This document shows positions 1-8,582 of a stretch of 35,972 nt of DNA, piece after piece. The translations under genes and the position numbers were made by a program. The stretch is from Mesostigma viride (lineage: Eukaryota > Streptophyta > Mesostigmatophyceae > Mesostigmatales > Mesostigmataceae): NCBI GenBank assembly GCA_009746045.1, contig RPFO01000303.1, forward strand, positions 1 to 35,972. Direction: 5' to 3'. Positions within the stretch are counted from its first letter, which is position 1. Every line of letters begins with the position of its first letter. The notes below the pieces were generated by a model that saw nothing but the letters and a program-made list of their open reading frames with translations, made no database searches and had not been told where the DNA came from.

Positions 1-765
1 TCCAGCAAGGTCCCGCTTGCGCTTCGCGACACTGACCGGATTCTGACCCGTCTTCCTGATCTCCTCCGCCTCCAGCACCTGGATGAAGTTCATCCCGGCG
101 CTCTGCACGTTCGTCAGCAGGTCGCGGGCCGAGACTCGCGCGTTGTACATCGCGCGGAGCTCGACGGAGGTCTTGCCCGTGACCGCCAGATTGTTCGTGT
201 CGTGGACCACCGGGTACAGCAGCCCACTCCCCTTGTGGGTATCGGTGTACCCCTTGATCGCTTCGTTCAGGTCGCGCGTAGACAGACAGCTCTTGATGCG
301 CTGGTGCTGCTGCAGCCTCTCGAGCGCGGTCTCGTTCCCGTCGGCGGCGTCCGCCCGCTGCAAAATGTCCTCCGCCAACGTCCGGTCGGCCCTCAGGTAT
401 CGCTCGAGGAGGACGGACACCTGCTCGCGGAACTTGGCCGCGATCTTGCCGGGGAGCAACATCAAGATGCGTGTCAGGCCCTGACGGTCGGTCACCGGGG
501 TGTCTCGCTGCCCGGGACCGGGGAATTTCCAGTTGATACAAATAGAGTAAACCTCGTCGTGGGCTTTGGCGAGCCTCGAGAAGGCGGTGTTCGCATGTAT
601 GCCTGCATTTTTTGTGAACGCCCCGTCGTCGCCGACGAAAAGGACGCACTTGATGGCATCGATCACCGATATCTTGCCATCATCTGTCACGCGGATCTTG
701 CCCTCAAAACGGGGATCGTCCTCCGCCCCGTCCGCGGGCGTCAGGTACCTCGCGAGGGTCGTCAT
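1..765 (-). CDS. Bro-N/KilA-like (antirepressor-like) protein, 3' end cut by window edge
   Basis: An unbroken reading frame of 255 codons runs from an ATG at 765 off the left edge. Residues about 20-120 resemble the Bro-N/antirepressor layout: a strand-rich start, then a TDRQGLTRIL-type segment followed by LPGKIAAKFREQ and LLERYL, comparable to the 'GLyrLi...AkkFrrWv...vLp' half of Bro-N. Such domains are common DNA-binding proteins of large DNA viruses, transposons and phages. The rest is helical and charged and I do not recognise it. The gene is divergent from the ART-fold gene, with about 230 bp between the two ATGs. The family call rests on pattern similarity only; the open frame is much surer than the name. 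Confidence 0.5.
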   Translation of the reverse strand, partial: MTTLARYLTPADGAEDDPRFEGKIRVTDDGKISVIDAIKCVLFVGDDGAFTKNAGIHANTAFSRLAKAHDEVYSICINWKFPGPGQRDTPVTDRQGLTRILMLLPGKIAAKFREQVSVLLERYLRADRTLAEDILQRADAADGNETALERLQQHQRIKSCLSTRDLNEAIKGYTDTHKGSGLLYPVVHDTNNLAVTGKTSVELRAMYNARVSARDLLTNVQSAGMNFIQVLEAEEIRKTGQNPVSVAKRKRDLAG

Positions 766-857
766 GATACACCCCACGAGAGAAAAACGCTCCTCTCGCG
801 ACCGATGATCGTTCTTAAACTGTTACCGGCCGACATCCGACGTTCTGATTGGTCGCC

Positions 858-900
858 GACATACTCCTCTCTGATTGGTCCGCCGAGATCGTGTCGGTTC
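858..900 (+). promoter_or_regulatory. Duplicated promoter element, copy 1 (upstream of ART-fold gene)
   Basis: About 43 bp, GACATACT...CTCTGATTGGTCCG...GTGTCGGTTC, recurs almost unchanged at 2457-2498 before the next gene. It contains an inverted CCAAT box (ATTGG). A shorter partial copy (CTGATTGGTCGCCGAC) lies just upstream at about 845-860. The position, about 100 bp before the ATG, suggests a shared transcription signal. Confidence 0.6.
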
Positions 901-998
901 ACCGGGACGGGTACCGAACGGGTGGAACCCGTGATTGTAATCCAATCTTTTCACTCTTATCTCGTGTATTATTAACCCGTCATCTATATGTAAACGCG

Positions 999-2426
999 AT
1001 GGCGTCGAAGACGACGAAGAAGACCCTCACGCAGGAAGAACGCATGCAACTCCTCGGGCGGACGATCCGCGCCAGGTTGGACAGGAAATACGCGGACAAG
1101 AGACACAAGCGATTCTGCGAAGAGGCAGCGAAAGAGGACGATGACACCCCTCTCCTCTCCCCATTTGGCCATTTCACGGGGACCATCACGATTCCGTACA
1201 TGTCGCTCGAGGGGTGCGATTACGACTCGTTGGCGCGAGACAATATGCATTGGTCGGGGACGAACTCCGACGGCTCTCTCAAGACCATCCAGCTGAAGGT
1301 GGAATGGAACACCCTTTACGACAATCGGGACGAACTCCGTTTCGTGCGGAAAAACGCCCACGACCCGCGCGAGATCATCGACGAGGAATGGTACTTCAAG
1401 TCGTACCAGTACCTCGGCAGTCTGTCGAAGGAGGACCTGTTGCTCTTGCGGTCCTACTCGCACGTGGGAGATGGGTACGTCAACGGCAACGACGCAAAGG
1501 TCACGCGGCACCACACCATACAGATGAGTGGGTTTAATCCGTACACCGCGGACGTGGATATGAACGGGACCCCTCTGTGGGTGCCTCTTTGCATGTTCAT
1601 CAGGAGGTATAAAGGTTTGCCCACCTCGTACGCGAGTTTGTGGAAGCGAATGCCTGAAATGCAAGACTTTATGAAGCTGGTAGACATGTTCGAGTCGTAC
1701 CAAACGGGAGACCCCGACACCGGACACGACCATGCGTGGGCGGTAATGTCTTATTTTAAAAAACTCCCCGACACCCTTTCCGAGAGTGAGAAGGAGGACT
1801 TTGGATTATCAGCCATCATAGCCGTGATCGCGGAGAGCACAGTGAACGATGAGGAACACTTGAAAATCAGGTTGTGCACGTGGCTGCTCACGTTCCTTTC
1901 CACAGAATTCATTGTGGAAAAGATCGTCCCCTTTTACCGCAAGAAGCTGTTCAAACTGGTGCAAAACGCCCCGCGCGTCACGAGGCCTTTCACGGTCTTC
2001 CGCGGCACAAGAGACGATTACTATCTGAAGGGCGCGAAGAATAGGGTGTACGTCAACCCGTACTGCGTCTCGACGTCTCTGTCTGTGGATCACATACGCA
2101 AATCCCCCTTGTTCACGTCGAACAAGTGCTGCGTTTCGGTGATCCGATTGGTGAGGGGCTGTCCGGCGCTGCTTTTCTGGCCAGTGAGTCTGTACGGCAC
2201 GAGCGAATTCGAGATCCTGCTCCCGCCGGGCACCGCGTACTTGATCAAGTACTCGGCGATGCAGAAATGGGCGCCGACCGCGTACAACCCGCAGACCCTC
2301 ACGAAGGAATCGGTGTGCAAAAACGTGCCAGACGGCGAGGGTGCGGGGAAAAAGACTTCCTACGTGTACGTCGCGGACGGGAAGACGCTGACCGACACGA
2401 CATTGCGACCATCGACTAGCGCCTGA
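999..2426 (+). CDS. ADP-ribosyltransferase-fold (VIP2/exoenzyme-like) protein
   Basis: 475 residues from the ATG at 999; the frame is open 50 codons further upstream but starts there on TTG inside the promoter repeat, so 999 is preferred. The C-terminal half has the R-S-E signature of arginine-type mono-ADP-ribosyltransferases: Arg335 in TVFRGTR, the Ser-Thr-Ser triplet at 358-360, and an E-x-E pair (Glu403, Glu405) in SEFEILLPPG. Residues about 145-162 resemble the helical YT...N segment that opens this fold. Family members transfer ADP-ribose from NAD+ to proteins; the substrate here is unknown. No signal peptide or membrane segment is apparent. The N-terminal ~140 residues are charged and unassigned. 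The fold call is fairly firm; activity and target are inference. Confidence 0.75.
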   Translation: MASKTTKKTLTQEERMQLLGRTIRARLDRKYADKRHKRFCEEAAKEDDDTPLLSPFGHFTGTITIPYMSLEGCDYDSLARDNMHWSGTNSDGSLKTIQLKVEWNTLYDNRDELRFVRKNAHDPREIIDEEWYFKSYQYLGSLSKEDLLLLRSYSHVGDGYVNGNDAKVTRHHTIQMSGFNPYTADVDMNGTPLWVPLCMFIRRYKGLPTSYASLWKRMPEMQDFMKLVDMFESYQTGDPDTGHDHAWAVMSYFKKLPDTLSESEKEDFGLSAIIAVIAESTVNDEEHLKIRLCTWLLTFLSTEFIVEKIVPFYRKKLFKLVQNAPRVTRPFTVFRGTRDDYYLKGAKNRVYVNPYCVSTSLSVDHIRKSPLFTSNKCCVSVIRLVRGCPALLFWPVSLYGTSEFEILLPPGTAYLIKYSAMQKWAPTAYNPQTLTKESVCKNVPDGEGAGKKTSYVYVADGKTLTDTTLRPSTSA

Positions 2427-2456
2427 ACACTCGTGGCGGGCGGCGCTGGCGCGTCC

Positions 2457-2498
2457 GACATACTTTCTCTGATTGGTCCGCCGAGATCGTGTCGGTTC
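2457..2498 (+). promoter_or_regulatory. Duplicated promoter element, copy 2 (upstream of Rieske gene)
   Basis: Second copy of the 858-900 element, 49 bp before the Rieske ATG and 31 bp after the stop of the ART-fold gene. It argues that translation starts at 2547, not at the upstream GTG-initiated extension (2433), which would translate the promoter element. Confidence 0.6.
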
Positions 2499-2546
2499 GC
2501 CGATCGCTTAAAAGGCCCTCGACAATTTCTCCGCAAACAGCAACCG

Positions 2547-3572
2547 ATGGCGACCGCAGTGCACTTTCGCGTGGGGGCGCCGAGGCCGGCTCGACCGTTG
2601 GTCGCGGCCCACGAGGTCCCCGACAAGTGGGTGTGCGTCGGGCGCAAGTCTCGCGAGCCCAAGGTCACGAAGCTGTACAACGAGGAGATCCTGCTGTACA
2701 ACCACCGCCAGCGGGACGAGACGCTCGCCGTGCGGAACGTGTGTCCCCACCGCGGGGCGCGTCTGTCCCACAATTGCAAGGTGGATGACGGGTGCATCCG
2801 TTGCGCGTACCACGGGATGTACTGGGGCAAGGAGAACAACGGGGACAACTACCTCGACACGAAGGAGGATGCGGACCTGGTCTGGGTGAACGCCGGCATG
2901 GGCGACGGAGAGTCGTCTCCGCCGACGATGCCGGAGTTCACCGAGGACGGGTACCGGACGTTTTCGTACCCGACGCGCATCCGCGGGCACCCGATGATCG
3001 TCATGGAGAACCTGTTGGACCACGTGCACCTCCAGCACGTCCACAAGGTGAAGATCGTGGACGTGAAGGGCGCCGACGTCACGACGGAGACGGGCGGTCT
3101 CTTCACGGGAAAGAGCGTGTACAGCTACCCGGTGGCGGCCGAGTCCGTGGGCCGCCTGCTGCTGGGCCTCATGCCGACGGAGGGCCGTGACGCGAAGGCG
3201 CCTCCGAAAGGGTCGATGTCGGTGACGGTCGAGAACGAGTTCTTCCTCCCGTATACCGCGAGCCTGCGATTCTGGATTTCCGGACACGAGAAGCCCGCAT
3301 TCGTCTTGTGGTTCAGCGTGCAGCCCTACGAGTCCAACGAGTCCCTCGTCACGTGCCGTGTGTCCCGCAACATCCTGACGGACCCCGCGTGGGACTTCCT
3401 GTTCTGGCTGATCAACGTTCTGCCGCTGAAGGAGGACGACGACATCGTCGCGAACGTGGTGACGGAGGATTGGTGGCGCAATCGCCTGACGATGGGCGAC
3501 GCGTTCGTGAAGTTGTACAGGGACCGGATGAAGAAGGTGTACGGGATCATGTGCCCGGAGCCCTTTGCGTAG
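2547..3572 (+). CDS. Rieske non-haem iron oxygenase (PaO/CAO-like group)
   Basis: 341 residues. The Rieske [2Fe-2S] site is complete: Cys66-x-His68, then 17 residues, then Cys86-x2-His89. The mononuclear iron site matches D-x2-H-x4-H with Asp158, His161 and His166. This two-domain layout is that of terminal oxygenases such as plant and algal pheophorbide a oxygenase or chlorophyllide a oxygenase and of bacterial ring hydroxylases; they use O2 and electrons from ferredoxin or a reductase. The substrate cannot be read from the sequence. No transit peptide is obvious, and no C-terminal CxxC motif of the plastid PaO type is seen. Neighbours are viral-style genes, so acquisition from a cellular donor is likely. 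The family is firm, the subgroup tentative. Confidence 0.85.
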   Translation: MATAVHFRVGAPRPARPLVAAHEVPDKWVCVGRKSREPKVTKLYNEEILLYNHRQRDETLAVRNVCPHRGARLSHNCKVDDGCIRCAYHGMYWGKENNGDNYLDTKEDADLVWVNAGMGDGESSPPTMPEFTEDGYRTFSYPTRIRGHPMIVMENLLDHVHLQHVHKVKIVDVKGADVTTETGGLFTGKSVYSYPVAAESVGRLLLGLMPTEGRDAKAPPKGSMSVTVENEFFLPYTASLRFWISGHEKPAFVLWFSVQPYESNESLVTCRVSRNILTDPAWDFLFWLINVLPLKEDDDIVANVVTEDWWRNRLTMGDAFVKLYRDRMKKVYGIMCPEPFA

Positions 3573-3728
3573 TGGATCCCACGCGAGATCTTGTATGTAT
3601 CTCAAAGACTGTCATCATTCATTATTGGATTTGGACATTTATGTTTTTAAAAAAATGGCTTTATACTAATCCAATGTCATCGATCGCACCGTTCTCGACT
3701 CCGATATGACATTTCAACGTTGACCGAC

Positions 3729-4358
3729 TCACGACGGCGGTCCGGAGGTGCGCGACCGACGCGCCATCCTATCTCGAGCTCTTTGGAGGACGTCCCTCGC
3801 CCTGTCCTCCCTCCGTTCAGCGCGTTCTGTCCACGACCTGTACCCCGCCCGGTCGTTCAATTGGTCGTCGTGCGCACGTGACGCGTCGTCGTACGCCGCA
3901 TCAAGTCGATCGAGTCGCATGTCACCTAGACCTGAAAACAGTCCTTGCATGTACTCTCGCGCCTTCTTCTCGGCGCGTTTGGAGAATCGGTCTATTGTGT
4001 TCTCATGCTCCCTCTCGCGTTTTCTTGCCGCATCACTCTTGATGGCCGCATCTTCCGCGAGCTTCTCGTTCGAGTACAAGTTGTTCGCAGCGCTCGTAAG
4101 ACCATAATTAACCTTGGTGGCGTCGTCCCAACTGGCAAAAACATCGTCGAAGTCACCATGACGTTTCAGGGCGTCGTCCCAACCACCGCCATTCGCGTCT
4201 GCCTCTACGTCTTTGGCCCGCATCCTGTGCGACGCGCGAGAATGTTGTGCGCAGGTGTGCGCGCGTTGGCTCCGACAAGTCCGACGGCATCGTCTGCCGC
4301 TCACCGTGATCGCACTACAAGTCTTCTTGACAACCACTCGACAACTCTGTCTGACCAT
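3729..4358 (-). CDS. Small Cys/His-motif protein with charged helical tail (DUF5763-like)
   Basis: 209 residues from the ATG at 4358 (two codons inside a GTG-started frame). The N-terminus carries a compact Cys/His pattern: Cys14, Cys24, Cys28, Cys36 and His39, in the arrangement C-x9-C-x3-C-x7-C-x2-H with a Gly-Arg-Arg just before the second Cys. Short motifs of this type (C..I...G..C.R......C..H) are frequent in giant-virus and amoebal proteins and are annotated DUF5763 or similar. Residues 50-209 are Arg/Glu/Asp/Ala-rich and look like continuous helix or coiled coil. It lies convergent to the Rieske gene. The molecular role is unknown, probably metal- or nucleic-acid-binding. Confidence 0.55.
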   Translation of the reverse strand: MVRQSCRVVVKKTCSAITVSGRRCRRTCRSQRAHTCAQHSRASHRMRAKDVEADANGGGWDDALKRHGDFDDVFASWDDATKVNYGLTSAANNLYSNEKLAEDAAIKSDAARKREREHENTIDRFSKRAEKKAREYMQGLFSGLGDMRLDRLDAAYDDASRAHDDQLNDRAGYRSWTERAERREDRARDVLQRARDRMARRSRTSGPPS

Positions 4359-4364
4359 GGTCAC

Positions 4365-4593
4365 ATAATACGAATCCTACATATATTTTAATCACCCGCC
4401 GTCGGGTGGTGGCGCGGTGTGTTGAGTCGTATATACGGATCCGTATATTGGTAATAAAGTTTTTTGGGTTGGTCCGTCTCTGCGTGCGCGCGTGTGTGTT
4501 GGATCGCGGCCCCGCGGCTTGTGTCCCCCTCCCCGTCCCGTCCCCGGCCCCGCGCCGGAGCGGTTCGGGCTGTCCCCCACGGCACTGGCCGTC
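4365..4593. other. Gene-free spacer before the repeat element
   Basis: Short, AT-rich around 4365-4465 (upstream of the Cys-rich gene), then GC-rich. It contains a small perfect inverted repeat, ATACGGATCCGTAT, at 4434-4447. The overlapping frames here are not credible proteins. Confidence 0.4.
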
Positions 4594-5313
4594 TCCCACG
4601 GCAAATGAAAAGTTTGAAAAGTTCGGGCGAACAGGATAGCCCGAACTTTTCAGGATAGCCCGAACTTTTCAGAGCCTCCCACGCGAAAACGAAAAGTTTC
4701 GAAAAGTTTTGGCTCTGATTCCCACGGCAAATAAAAAGTTTGAAAAGTTCGGGCTATGGTTCGGGCGAACGCAAAATCGCCCGAACCGCCAACTTAGTTC
4801 CCACTGGCGGGGGTGTGCACGGGTAGGGGTGTGTATATCCTTAGTGTTGGTTTGCTAACACATAAAATATTGGTATGGTTGCTAACACATATTATTATGG
4901 GTATGGTTGCTAACACATAAAATATAGGTATGTTTGCTAACACATATTATTATGGGTATGGCTGTATACAGGGTAGTGTGTAGTTGTAAATAATATGTGT
5001 TAGGAAGTGTGTTAGAATAATATGTGTTAGGAAGCATGTGCAATATTTTATGTGTTAGGAAAGGAAGGTAGAGTATATACGAAAGTGCGGTGCACCCCGT
5101 CCGGGGGGACTAAGTTGGCGGTTCGTGCTATTTTTCGTTCGCCCGAACCTTCGCCCGAACTTTTCAAACTTTTCATTTGCCGTGGGACTCAGAGCCAAAA
5201 CTTTTCAAAACTTTTGGTTTTCCCGTGGGAGGTTTTGAAAAGTTCGGGCTATCGCGAAAAGTTCGGGCGAACAGGATAGCCCGAACTTTTCAAACTTTTC
5301 ATTTTCCGTGGGA
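4594..5313. mobile_element. MITE-like inverted-repeat element with TTCGGGC(TAT) motifs, copy 1
   Basis: About 720 bp with no coding potential. The ends are near-perfect terminal inverted repeats of about 57 bp beginning TCCCACGG..AATGAAAAG and running through AAAAGTTCGGGC and GATAGCCCGAACTTTTC. Internal TTCGGGC(TAT/GAA) motifs appear in both orientations on each side. The core (about 4850-5060) is AT-rich with AACACATAAAATAT on one side and its complement TATGTGTTAGGAA on the other. Related elements lie in both palindrome arms (16,199 and 20,157). Non-autonomous DNA transposons look like this; no transposase is present and I could not define a target-site duplication. Confidence 0.6.
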
Positions 5314-5340
5314 TTCGTCGAGTGTCGTGGGGGATAGCCC

Positions 5341-5392
5341 GAACCGTTCGCCCGAACCGTTCGCCCGAACCGTTCGCCCGAACCGTTCGCCC
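5341..5392 (+). repeat. 13-bp tandem repeat, 4 copies
   Basis: Four exact copies of GAACCGTTCGCCC immediately right of the inverted-repeat element. The unit is close to the element's own CGAACTTTTC/TTCGCCCGAAC motif, so it probably derives from it by slippage. Confidence 0.8.
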
Positions 5393-5469
5393 GCCCCGCC
5401 CGGCGGTGTGCGTCCGCTTTCCGGCGTCCGCGCGCCGACTCGGCACTTACTCGACCCGGATTCGGCCCG

Positions 5470-6220
5470 CGGGGCGTGGAGGGTCCACGGGCGTCTGTCA
5501 CGTGTCAGATCCGGCGCCTGCCGGCCCGCGCAGTCCCGTGCCCGGTGACTACTGCCGCCTGTCACCGATGGCACTTACTTCGAGCGTCTGTCGCGTGCCA
5601 GAACCGGCGCCTGTCGGCCCGCGCAGTCCCGTGCAGGGCTGACTACTAGCACCTGTCACGCGTGGCAGCGGCAGCTGGCGGCGGTCACTCACGGGACTTG
5701 CAGCTGGCGGCGGTCACTCACGAGACTTGCAGCTGGCGGCTGTCACGTGCCGGATCCGGCGCCTGTCGGCCCACGCAGTCCCGTGCAGTGCTTGTTACTG
5801 GCACCAGTCACCCATGGGGCTTGCAACTGGCGTCTGCCACCTGCCAGAACCAGCGCCTGTCAGCCCGCGCAGTCCCGTGCAAGGTTTACTACTGTCCCCT
5901 GTCACACGTGGCACTGGCAGCTGGCGGCGGTCACCCACGGGAATTGCCACTGGCGCCTGTACCCTGTCAGAACCGGCGCCTGTCGGCCCGCGCAGTCCCG
6001 TGCAGGATTGACTACTGCCGCCTGCCACCCACGCGAGTTGCTGCTGGCGCCCGTCACCCATGCGAGTTGCTGCTGGCGCCCGTCACCCACGAAAGTGGTG
6101 GCTGGCGTCTGACACCTGTCTAAACCAGCGCCTGTCGGCCCGCCGCCTGTCCGATCCGGCGCCTGTCGGCCCGAGCGTCCTGCCGGGTCTGTCTAAGTCC
6201 GCGAGTCCGCGCCGCCGGGC
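5470..6220 (+). repeat. Degenerate tandem array with ~30-bp base unit
   Basis: GC-rich array with a recurring segment GGCGCCTGTCGGCCCGCGCAG starting (from CCGGCGCC or CCAGCGCC) at about 5511, 5604, 5756, 5850, 5973, 6125 and 6156. The spacings 93, 152, 94, 123, 152 and 31 are close to multiples of 30-31 bp. Between them are units such as ACTTGCAGCTGGCGGCGGTCACTCACG at 29-31 bp. Frames stay open across it on both strands only because of repetition and GC content; I do not call genes here. Confidence 0.7.
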
Positions 6221-6223
6221 TAT
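6199..6223 (+). repeat. 25-bp direct repeat flanking the RING/MYND pair, left copy
   Basis: CCGCGAGTCCGCGCCGCCGG followed by GCTAT; the same sequence with one mismatch is at 8456-8480. The pair brackets the divergent RING-like and MYND genes. Confidence 0.6.
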
Positions 6224-6289
6224 CTATGTGGGGCTCATTGTGGGGACTTTATAAGGAAAACAATCCAAGTTTTATTAGTACTGCACCAT

Positions 6290-6958
6290 TCACATATCCT
6301 CATAGGCAGCAGCCAGCAGGCTCTTCTCGGGGCTGTACACAAAGTACGGGGCCTCCGAAAGGTGTTTTGCGCGGCCCAAATCGATCAGCACTTCGATCAA
6401 AGGGTCCGCAGCGCACAAGGGGCACCACATGCCGCGCTTGCCGCTCGTTTCTATGGTCTGCACAGCGCAATCCACACACACACCGTGGATATGGATATGC
6501 TCCTGAGGGTCCTCCCCTCCGCTGGCATCCTGCTGCGGATCCAGCAGGAAATCGGTGTGCTTCTTGCACACGCCGCAAGTAACAGGCCCCCGCACACTGG
6601 CAGCCCTGTTCTGTGCAGGCGGTTCTGCGCGCGCGCTCTTCCCAAAAACGCCCGAATCGCAGAGGAAGGCGCCCACCGATGCGGCATTCTCGCAGAAAAT
6701 CTCGCCGCCCGGCAGCACTTGGATATCGTGCATGTGCGCGTCCCGCTTGTACTGCTCATCGAATTCGTGCGTGTTTGCGTGCCCCTGCTTGGTTTTCACA
6801 GCCCCCAGGAACTTTGCCACCTTGTCCTCGGTGTCCCGCTGTTTCAGGTACACCTTCATGGCGGGGGACTGCTCGCCATTGCCGTTTGCAGGCGGCTGGC
6901 GCTTGGCAGGAGGGACATCCGTTGCCGCCATAGCCGGCTTATCGCGGGAGGGCTCCAT
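6290..6958 (-). CDS. RING-like zinc finger protein
   Basis: 222 residues from the ATG at 6958. The C-terminal half has a RING-type metal pattern: Cys128-x2-Cys131, a His cluster (His154, His156, His158), Cys161-x2-Cys164, then Cys179-x2-Cys182 in WCPLC. That matches cross-brace zinc fingers of ubiquitin E3 ligases, though the first loop is long (22 residues) and no canonical hydrophobic E2-contact residue is certain. Residues 1-35 are low-complexity, Pro/Ala/Lys-rich. It is divergent from the MYND gene through a 446-bp promoter region with HSE-like motifs. Probable ubiquitin-pathway adaptor or ligase; substrate unknown. Confidence 0.65.
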   Translation of the reverse strand: MEPSRDKPAMAATDVPPAKRQPPANGNGEQSPAMKVYLKQRDTEDKVAKFLGAVKTKQGHANTHEFDEQYKRDAHMHDIQVLPGGEIFCENAASVGAFLCDSGVFGKSARAEPPAQNRAASVRGPVTCGVCKKHTDFLLDPQQDASGGEDPQEHIHIHGVCVDCAVQTIETSGKRGMWCPLCAADPLIEVLIDLGRAKHLSEAPYFVYSPEKSLLAAAYEDM

Positions 6959-7404
6959 TGCAGTGAGAGGAGTTGGTTTTGAGTGGTGCTGGGCGGATTG
7001 GGACCCCCAAACGCCCGCCTCCGCCTTTTATCCCTTCCCAACCCCGCGCGAAGCGCGCGACACCCACGACAGTCCAATGGGAGTCCGCCGCGTGTCATGC
7101 GGGCGCGACGCGGCGGCATATTCCCACGAATATTCCGCGCGAACCAATGGGACGATGCCACGTGGCGGCGCCGCGGCGCTTCCACGGGATATCCGTGGGA
7201 ATATTCCCGGCGCGGCGCGCTTCTGGAAGGCGCGGCGCTCCGCGGATATTCCATGGGAATATTCCACCCCCCCAATCCGGGCCTGCCGCGTGGCACGGGA
7301 CTATTGGGCGGGGCGGGCGGGGTGCGGGCACATAAGCGGAGGAGGGCGAGTTTGGCAGCCAAACCACGCCAATCCGCACGAGCACGCACAGACTGTCAGC
7401 CGCT
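6959..7404. promoter_or_regulatory. Bidirectional promoter with HSE-like and CCACGTGGC motifs
   Basis: Between divergent genes. Minus strand: TATA-like GATAAAAGG at 7024-7032, then GGGCGTTTGGGGG at about 7003-7016. Plus strand: CATAAGCGGAGGAGGGCGAGTTTGG at 7331-7355. Between them are GGAATATTCC palindromes at 7198-7207 and 7256-7265, further ATATTCC half-forms near 7117-7135 and 7237-7246, and CCACGTGGC at about 7159. GGAATATTCC fits the heat-shock-element pattern nGAAnnTTCn; the factor is not known. Confidence 0.6.
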
Positions 7405-8199
7405 ATGGATTCCACTCCTCTGATTGCCAATGAGCTCCCTCAGGATCACTCCGACCTGTTCGCGGAGTTGTGCGGGGGCTGGTACCGCTTGGTGGTGCGC
7501 AAGGCCATGGAAAACTCCAGCAATTTGTACAGCTGCGTGAATGAGTGGGAAAAGAAGTTGAAAACCCCCTTTTGCGTGCTGGTTCGTTTCGACTCCTTTA
7601 CGGCTCTGGATCGCCAGTTGGAGTTTGAATTCATTGACGTACGCACTGCGATCAGCAGGAAGTACTGCGTTCGCAGTCAGATCCTGTCCCACATTCGCCC
7701 TGAGAGCGAGTTCATGCTTCTGTGCGTCCTCCTTCGCGAGAAGAAGGAGGACGACGGGTTCATCGACCTGGTTACCAGGATTGGCCTGTCCTTCCGCGTG
7801 CCCAAGGACGCGGACAAGATCGTTGCGAGGACGGCGTTTCCCTATACCCGCCCCTGCGAGAAGGTGGTGATCACAGTGCGCACGCCCATTTTGGACAGCC
7901 CCATTGGTCCTTTCCCCGAGTCGGTTCGCGGTTTCTGCGCTGCGCCGGGGTGTGAGAAGAAGGGCAAGAGAGAGGTGAAGCGCAGGTGCGCCAGCTGCCA
8001 GGATGCGCGGTACTGCTCCCGCGAGTGCCAGGTTGCGCACTGGAAGATCCACAAGGCGGACTGCACTCTGCTCACCCACGTGTGGACTTGCACCTCTGGT
8101 GTGAAGTTCCCCCTGCGCGGGGACACTCTGCGTGTGAAAGACGATTGCACTGGGTTTGAGGGCCGCCAGACGCCCTGCCTGCGCATGTACAACCGCTAA
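7405..8199 (+). CDS. MYND-type zinc finger protein
   Basis: 264 residues. A full MYND finger sits at residues 178-220: Cys178, Cys183, Cys195-x2-Cys198, Cys204, Cys208, His212, His216, Cys220, with the typical YCSRECQ and HW..H...C segments. MYND domains bind proline-rich peptides and usually act as protein-interaction modules. The 177 residues before it and the last 44 are not recognised; no SET domain is seen, so it is not a SMYD methyltransferase. MYND proteins are often expanded in amoebal giant viruses. It shares a bidirectional promoter with the RING-like gene. Confidence 0.8.
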   Translation: MDSTPLIANELPQDHSDLFAELCGGWYRLVVRKAMENSSNLYSCVNEWEKKLKTPFCVLVRFDSFTALDRQLEFEFIDVRTAISRKYCVRSQILSHIRPESEFMLLCVLLREKKEDDGFIDLVTRIGLSFRVPKDADKIVARTAFPYTRPCEKVVITVRTPILDSPIGPFPESVRGFCAAPGCEKKGKREVKRRCASCQDARYCSRECQVAHWKIHKADCTLLTHVWTCTSGVKFPLRGDTLRVKDDCTGFEGRQTPCLRMYNR

Positions 8200-8582
8200 A
8201 CAGCCAGGCCTGCGTGCCTGCAAAGGGGTCTAGGAATGGCCTATTCCTTATTATTCTTATTGTAATGAAATGACATTTTCCTTATGTGCATGGGACTTGA
8301 ACTATTCCAATGAGTCATATAGCAACTAGGCCCATAGAATAACACTGCCGCCTGTCACCCACGCCACTGCCTGCTGCCACCCGTCACCCACGGCACTGTA
8401 TGCTGTCGTCTGCCTGTCTCGTGGTGACGGGCGCCAGCATACTATACTATATATTCCGCGAGTCCGCGCCGCCGGTCTATTTCCTAGTGCATTGGATGAT
8501 GGAACAAGGTTGGTAGGAAATGGGCTTTGGTTATTCATGAATAGTCACTTTCTATTCACCAAGTCCTCTTTTCCCAGGAGGA
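8200..8582. other. Convergent intergenic region with repeat remnants
   Basis: 3' regions of the MYND gene and the F-box-like gene. It holds a fragment of the 5.4-6.2 kb array (CCTGTCACCCACG units at 8346-8400) and the right copy of the 25-bp direct repeat at 8456-8480. No coding frame is supported. Confidence 0.6.
8456..8480 (+). repeat. 25-bp direct repeat flanking the RING/MYND pair, right copy
   Basis: Same orientation and one mismatch (GTCTAT for GGCTAT at the end) relative to 6199-6223. Confidence 0.6.

Noticed and set aside
202-975. 257-residue plus-strand frame
   Set aside because: It starts on GTG and lies antisense to the Bro-N-like gene, whose composition and pattern are far more protein-like.
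2508-3605. 365-residue minus-strand frame opposite the Rieske gene
   Set aside because: Shadow frame of a GC-rich coding region; Arg/His/Val-rich with no domain, while the plus strand has all Rieske ligands.
5322-6123. Several frames of 90-150 residues in the ~30-bp array
   Set aside because: Open in several frames on both strands because of repetition; no start context, domain or conserved frame.
5470-6220. CRISPR array
   Set aside because: Repeats are degenerate, the intervals are themselves repeats, and there are no cas genes; the gene set is eukaryotic or viral.
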